Assembly: GCA_023432845.1 (NCBI GenBank)
Contig: JAEZEY010000079.1
Span: forward strand, 1-16,510
Source: Pseudomonadota bacterium
GTDB taxonomy: Bacteria > Pseudomonadota > Alphaproteobacteria > Rhizobiales > Xanthobacteraceae
Reading direction: 5' to 3'
Length of the DNA: 16,510 nt
Shown here: piece after piece, positions 13,609-16,510 of the stretch
How positions within the stretch are numbered: the first letter of the stretch is position 1
Layout of the letters: every line of letters starts with the position of its first letter
Translations under genes and position numbers: made by a program
Notes under the pieces: model-generated
The model's input: only the letters and a program-made list of their open reading frames with translations
Told to the model about the DNA's origin: nothing
The model's database searches: none

Positions 13609-14799
13609 TCAGGCCGGCCGCCTGATCACGTAAAAACAAGCAAGCGCCACCGTGCCGAAGCCGCAGGCCAGCGCCAGCGCCGCCTTGTCGGAGGCGCCGT
13701 CGATCACCGCGGCCATGACCAGCGGCGCCGCCGACTGCACGAGCAGGAACGGAAAGGCGAGCCGGCCCATCAGCCGGCCATACCCGGACGCGCCGAACAG
13801 CGCGAGCGGCACCGCGCCGCGGGCGATGGTGATGAGGCCATTCGAGCCACCGAAGATGATGGCGAAGGCCGCCGCGGCCGGCACCGAAAAGCCGAAGACC
13901 GCGATCATGACGAAGCCGGCGAACAAGGTCGTCAACGCGATGCGCGCGATCCATAGCGGGTGAAGGTTGCGACCGAAGGCGAATTCGATGACACGCGCAC
14001 CGACCTGCGCCGGGCCGAACAGCGCCCCGATCCACACCACCGTGTCATTGTCGATACCCGAGCGCGTGAAGATCGCCAGCAGATGCGCGGCGAGGCCCGA
14101 CGGCACGAAGGCGTAAATGGCAAAACCGCCGGCGACGAGAATGAACGGCCAGCCGCGCGCCGGCAGCACTTTGTCGGGCGCCTTGATTCCGTCGGCCGGT
14201 GGCGCCTCCACCGCGAAGCGGTGGCGCGGCAACAGGAAGGCATGCAGCGGCGCGGCAATGACGACGAGCAGCGCGGCATAGATGACATAGGTGCCGCGCC
14301 AGCCGACCAGTTCGGTCAGGTAATGCGTCGCCGGCCAGCCGACCGTCGAGGCAAAGCCGCCGGCCAGAGTCAGCGCCGTGATGGGCCGCCGTGCCGCGGC
14401 TCCGAAGATGCGGCCGAGCGACGAGAAGGCGGCATCATAGAGGCTTGCCGACAATGCCACACCGAGCAGGATCCACACCGCGACATAGGCGACGCGATGT
14501 TCGGCGAGGGTAATTAGAACGAGACCCAGCGCGCCGAGCAGCGAACCGGCCGTCATCACCACATGGCCGCCGAAGCGATCGATGGCGCGGCCGATATAGG
14601 GCGCCGACAATCCGGCGGCGAGCAGCGCGAAGGAGAAGCCGCCCATGGCGAACGACATCGACCAGCCGTGCTCGCGCGCGATCATCGGCACGATCAGAAC
14701 CGGCGTGTAGTAGATGCCGCCCCAGGCCAGGATCTGCGTGACGCCAAGCACCGGCACCGCGCGCCAGGGGCCTGTCAGGAACTTCGCGGAAAGACTCAT
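13609..14799 (-). CDS. Major facilitator superfamily transporter
   Basis: This 396-residue integral membrane protein has about 12 hydrophobic helices. The MFS motif A equivalent GRAIDRFGG (70-78) lies between helices 2 and 3. A cytosolic loop of about 20 residues (near 196-218, RHRFAVEAPPADGIKAPDK) separates the two halves of six helices. The N-terminal helix carries VTQILAWGGIYYTPVLIVP, seen in MFS proteins of the OFA/monocarboxylate-like and related groups, but the substrate cannot be assigned. No strong Shine-Dalgarno precedes the ATG; GAGGAG lies rather far upstream, inside a repeat element. It is the downstream gene after the lipoprotein on the same strand, separated by two palindromic repeats. 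Confidence 0.88.
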   Translation of the reverse strand: MSLSAKFLTGPWRAVPVLGVTQILAWGGIYYTPVLIVPMIAREHGWSMSFAMGGFSFALLAAGLSAPYIGRAIDRFGGHVVMTAGSLLGALGLVLITLAEHRVAYVAVWILLGVALSASLYDAAFSSLGRIFGAAARRPITALTLAGGFASTVGWPATHYLTELVGWRGTYVIYAALLVVIAAPLHAFLLPRHRFAVEAPPADGIKAPDKVLPARGWPFILVAGGFAIYAFVPSGLAAHLLAIFTRSGIDNDTVVWIGALFGPAQVGARVIEFAFGRNLHPLWIARIALTTLFAGFVMIAVFGFSVPAAAAFAIIFGGSNGLITIARGAVPLALFGASGYGRLMGRLAFPFLLVQSAAPLVMAAVIDGASDKAALALACGFGTVALACFYVIRRPA

Positions 14800-14814
14800 G
14801 CGACCCAGAGCCTA

Positions 14815-14892
14815 CTCCTCAGGATGAGGAGCGCCACCAGCACGTTCACGCGCATCTTCGACGCGCTATGGGGCGCGTCTCGAACCATGAGG
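14815..14892. repeat. Degenerate palindromic repeat, copy A
   Basis: The element starts with a tight palindrome, CTCCTCA/TGAGGAG (14815-14821/14825-14831). It ends with GTCTCGAACCATGAGG (14877-14892), close to the GTCTCGAAGGAxGAGG end of the intact copy at 16166-16210. The middle is longer than in the other copies and does not pair well, so this is probably a decayed copy or a partial composite. It covers the 5' flank of the MFS gene. Confidence 0.6.
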
Positions 14893-14908
14893 CCCATGAC
14901 TCTCGGGC

Positions 14909-14954
14909 CCTCATCCTTCGAGACGCCGCGCTTTCGCGCGGCCTCAGGATGAGG
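14909..14954. repeat. REP-like palindromic repeat, copy B
   Basis: The outer arms CCTCATCCT (14909-14917) and AGGATGAGG (14946-14954) are exact complements. The inner stem is GCCGCGC (14925-14931) and GCGCGGC (14936-14942) around a TTTC loop. The asymmetric TCGAGAC next to the left arm gives the same orientation as copy D in the groESL operon. It lies 10 bp past the 3' end of the lipoprotein gene (minus strand), so it may form the 3' end of that transcript. Confidence 0.85.
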
Positions 14955-14964
14955 TGTCTGAACC

Positions 14965-15549
14965 TTACCTTGCCGCCGGCTTCGGCGCCGGCTTTGCCGC
15001 GGGCTTGCGTGGTTTGGCGGCCGGCTTCTTCTTGGCGCCTTCCGGCGCACAACGCACATAGATCATGTTGCCGTACCGGCCCTGCACTTCCGGGTCCATC
15101 CAGCGCAGGATGAGGACGCGGCCGTCGAACTGCACCACCTCGCGGTCCTGCTGGCTGGCCGGCGGCTCGTCAGCCGGGCCGATATAGGTCTTGCCGCCCG
15201 GCGCACCCTTGAGGCGCAGCTCGGTTGGCGTCGACTGGTCGGCCAGATGCATCATGACGCCGCCGGTCGGGCCCAGGGTGATCACATAAGGCTGACGGCA
15301 CTGGCCGGCGGCGTTGGTCTCGGTGCGGACGCGGTCTTCTTCGCGGTGATAGGCGGCAAGGCCCCAGCTTCCGACGATGTCCTGGGATGGAAAGGCCGGC
15401 GGCAGGGTCGGCACCACCGGCGGCGGCGGCGGCTCCGGCGGCGCCGAAGGCGTCGTCGAACAACCCGCAATCCCGAGCGCCATACCACCGAGAACCAGGG
15501 CGGTCCGCAGGCGGGCGCCGGGCAGACCTTGGCGGCTAGCAAAGCTCAT
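14965..15549 (-). CDS. Putative lipoprotein, unknown function
   Basis: This 194-residue protein has a signal peptide with lipobox IAGC; cysteine 30 would be lipidated and hold it in a membrane facing the periplasm. A Pro-rich spacer (about 36-55) follows. A compact domain (about 57-165) contains IVGSWGLAAYHREED, a QCRQPYVITLGPTGGVMMHL strand region, and two cysteines (about 83 and 168) that could pair. The opening SQDIVGSWGLA and beta pattern are reminiscent of small lipocalin-like or protease-inhibitor-like beta-barrels, but I do not recognise a family. The end (about 173-194) is a Lys/Pro/Ala repeat (KPAAKPRKPAAKPAPK) that could bind peptidoglycan or other anionic polymers. Good Shine-Dalgarno AGGAG five bases before the ATG. 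Divergent from groES. Confidence 0.8.
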   Translation of the reverse strand: MSFASRQGLPGARLRTALVLGGMALGIAGCSTTPSAPPEPPPPPVVPTLPPAFPSQDIVGSWGLAAYHREEDRVRTETNAAGQCRQPYVITLGPTGGVMMHLADQSTPTELRLKGAPGGKTYIGPADEPPASQQDREVVQFDGRVLILRWMDPEVQGRYGNMIYVRCAPEGAKKKPAAKPRKPAAKPAPKPAAR

Positions 15550-15676
15550 CGGGACTCCTGGAAACGGTTAGACGTAGGACATTGCGGGGCATTGTCAGGC
15601 GGTGCAAGCAAAAGCCTTAACGCCCGGTACCCACCACTTGTGCCCGGAATGCGGCCACATTCGCGGACCCCTGCAG

Positions 15677-15706
15677 CTTGACTCCCAACCTTTAAGGCAA
15701 TATCTC
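15677..15706 (+). promoter_or_regulatory. Probable groESL heat-shock/vegetative promoter
   Basis: CTTGAC (15677-15682; TTGACT read as 15678-15683) is followed after 17 bases by TATCTC (15701-15706). The -35 is near perfect. The -10 region ATATCT fits both a weak sigma-70 and the alphaproteobacterial RpoH consensus (CTTGAC, then about 17 bases, then a C/T-TAT-N-T type box). The transcript would start near 15712, just before the CIRCE element, as in other HrcA-controlled operons. The resulting leader is about 150 bases. Confidence 0.65.
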
Positions 15707-15717
15707 CGCTGGCGCAA

Positions 15718-15744
15718 TTGGCACTCTCCTTAAGTGAGTGCTAA
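15718..15744. promoter_or_regulatory. CIRCE operator (HrcA binding site)
   Basis: TTGGCACTC (15718-15726), nine spacer bases and GAGTGCTAA (15736-15744) match the CIRCE consensus TTAGCACTC-N9-GAGTGCTAA with one mismatch. CIRCE is bound by the HrcA repressor, which is released on heat shock. The position right at the expected transcription start of groESL supports this. It would also form a hairpin at the 5' end of the mRNA. Confidence 0.95.
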
Positions 15745-15861
15745 GGGGTTATGATCCCTGCATTTTCAGTCACAGCGCCGGTTCTTTTCGGTGCAAAGGC
15801 ACGGGCCTGGCCCGTCCCGTCCGTCGCGATCCAGTTCAACGAGAAAGCCCAAGGTAATCCC

Positions 15862-16158
15862 ATGGCCAAAACCAAGTTCCGTCCCCTACACGACCGCGTC
15901 GTCGTGCGCCGCATCACCGCCTCCGAGAAGACCAAGGGCGGCATCATCATTCCCGACACGGCTCAAGAAAAGCCGTCGGAAGGCGAAGTCATCGCCGTCG
16001 GCCCCGGCGGCCGCGACGAGACCGGCAAGCTCATCCCGCTCGACATCAAGGCCGGCGACCGCGTGCTGTTCGGCAAGTGGTCGGGCACCGAAGTGAAGAT
16101 CGACGGTGAAGATCTCCTGATCATGAAGGAGAGCGACATCATGGGCATCGTCGGCTGA
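15862..16158 (+). CDS. groES: Co-chaperonin GroES (Hsp10)
   Basis: This 98-residue protein forms the heptameric lid of the GroEL folding chamber. It opens with MAKTKFRPLHDRVVVRRI and contains the mobile loop that docks on GroEL (KTKGGIIIPDTAQEKPSEG, about 22-40), then VIAVGPGGRDETG, GDRVLFGKWSGTEVKIDGEDLLIMKESDIMGIV. Length and sequence are typical. The start at 15862 is preferred over upstream in-frame ATG 15751: it matches the conserved N-terminus, and AAGG lies seven bases before it. Expression is expected to be heat-inducible through the promoter and CIRCE upstream. groEL follows after an unusually repeat-rich 144-bp gap. Confidence 0.98.
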   Translation: MAKTKFRPLHDRVVVRRITASEKTKGGIIIPDTAQEKPSEGEVIAVGPGGRDETGKLIPLDIKAGDRVLFGKWSGTEVKIDGEDLLIMKESDIMGIVG

Positions 16159-16165
16159 GGCCCTT

Positions 16166-16210
16166 CCTCGTCCTGAGGAGGCGCCGAAGGCGCCGTCTCG
16201 AAGGACGAGG
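16166..16210. repeat. REP-like palindromic repeat, copy C (between groES and groEL)
   Basis: The outer arms CCTCGTCCT (16166-16174) and AGGACGAGG (16202-16210) are exact complements. The inner stem GGCGCC (16180-16185) and GGCGCC (16189-16194) surrounds a GAA loop. Relative to copies B and D, one base pair in the outer stem has changed on both sides (G16170-C16206 instead of A-T), so pairing is kept. Orientation is opposite to copy D: GAGGAG is on the left and GTCTCGA on the right. It starts seven bases after the groES stop. Confidence 0.9.
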
Positions 16211-16225
16211 GCAATGAAACATCGG

Positions 16226-16270
16226 CCTCATCCTTCGAGACGCGTGCCGCGCACGCTCCTCAGGATGAGG
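16226..16270. repeat. REP-like palindromic repeat, copy D (between groES and groEL)
   Basis: The outer arms are CCTCATCCT (16226-16234) and AGGATGAGG (16262-16270). The inner stem GCGTGC (16242-16247) and GCACGC (16251-16256) surrounds CGC. It is inverted relative to copy C, with 15 bases between them, so the pair forms a BIME-like head-on arrangement. It ends 32 bases before the groEL ATG and leaves its ribosome site (GGAG, 16290-16293) free. Confidence 0.9.
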
Positions 16271-16302
16271 GTCAACGTCAACATCGATTGGAGTGAGTTC
16301 AC

Positions 16303-16510
<208 letters not shown>

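Noticed and set aside
15751..15861. N-terminal extension of groES from the upstream in-frame ATG
   Set aside because: The extension is not GroES-like; the conserved start and the ribosome site point to 15862, and the upstream ATG is only a few bases after CIRCE, in the leader.
16159..16302. CRISPR array or attenuator-type intrinsic terminator between groES and groEL
   Set aside because: There are only two, mutually inverted palindromes with no regular spacers, and no U-tract follows either hairpin.

Overview
This is a GC-rich, gene-dense alphaproteobacterial chromosome segment. The best guess is Hyphomicrobiales (Rhizobiales), in the Bradyrhizobiaceae/Xanthobacteraceae neighbourhood. The basis is a hisS-hisZ-hisG cluster with an alphaproteobacterial-type HisRS, a CIRCE-controlled groESL operon with a typical rhizobial GroEL N-terminus, a CheZ-like protein and DUF2076 protein of the type I associate with this group, and palindromic intergenic repeats that look like those common in these genomes. 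No insertion sequence, phage gene, CRISPR array, tRNA or rRNA is visible, so this is mainly core chromosome.

Layout. 1-432 (-): N-terminus of a membrane-fusion (HlyD/MacA-like) efflux adaptor, cut by the window edge. 501-576: a self-complementary repeat. 578-1921 (-): omega-amino acid/beta-alanine:pyruvate aminotransferase. 2057-3571 (+): hisS. 3703-4853: a small Pro-rich ORF and two opposite-strand, overlapping NTF2/SnoaL-like paralogues that separate hisS from hisZ-hisG (5088-7216, +). 7217-8494 (-): Cys/Met-metabolism PLP enzyme. 8557-11068: divergent gtrA-like flippase, GT2 polyprenyl-phosphate-type glycosyltransferase and YdjC/ChbG-type deacetylase, plausibly one module making and flipping a lipid-linked amino sugar. 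11111-11845 (+): DUF2076 protein. 11852-12706 (-): secreted L,D-transpeptidase. 12961-13596 (+): CheZ-like phosphatase with no chemotaxis neighbours. 13609-14799 (-): MFS transporter. 14965-15549 (-): lipoprotein. 15677-16510 (+): heat-shock promoter, CIRCE operator, groES and the start of groEL.

How the parts work together. HisZ and HisG form the first enzyme of histidine biosynthesis (their genes overlap by ATGA), with HisRS encoded nearby. The GT2/deacetylase/GtrA trio fits surface-glycan or lipid decoration at the inner membrane, next to a cell-wall L,D-transpeptidase. GroES/GroEL are under HrcA/CIRCE-type heat-shock control.

The most interesting non-coding signal is a family of about 45-bp palindromic elements. 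Two lie in opposite orientation between groES and groEL, and two more lie between the lipoprotein and MFS genes. Copies differ in sequence but keep base pairing, which implies selection for, or mobility of, a folded structure. The other point of interest is HisG: it carries an extra C-terminal domain although HisZ is present. I found nothing that is clearly a wholly new defence or mobile system.
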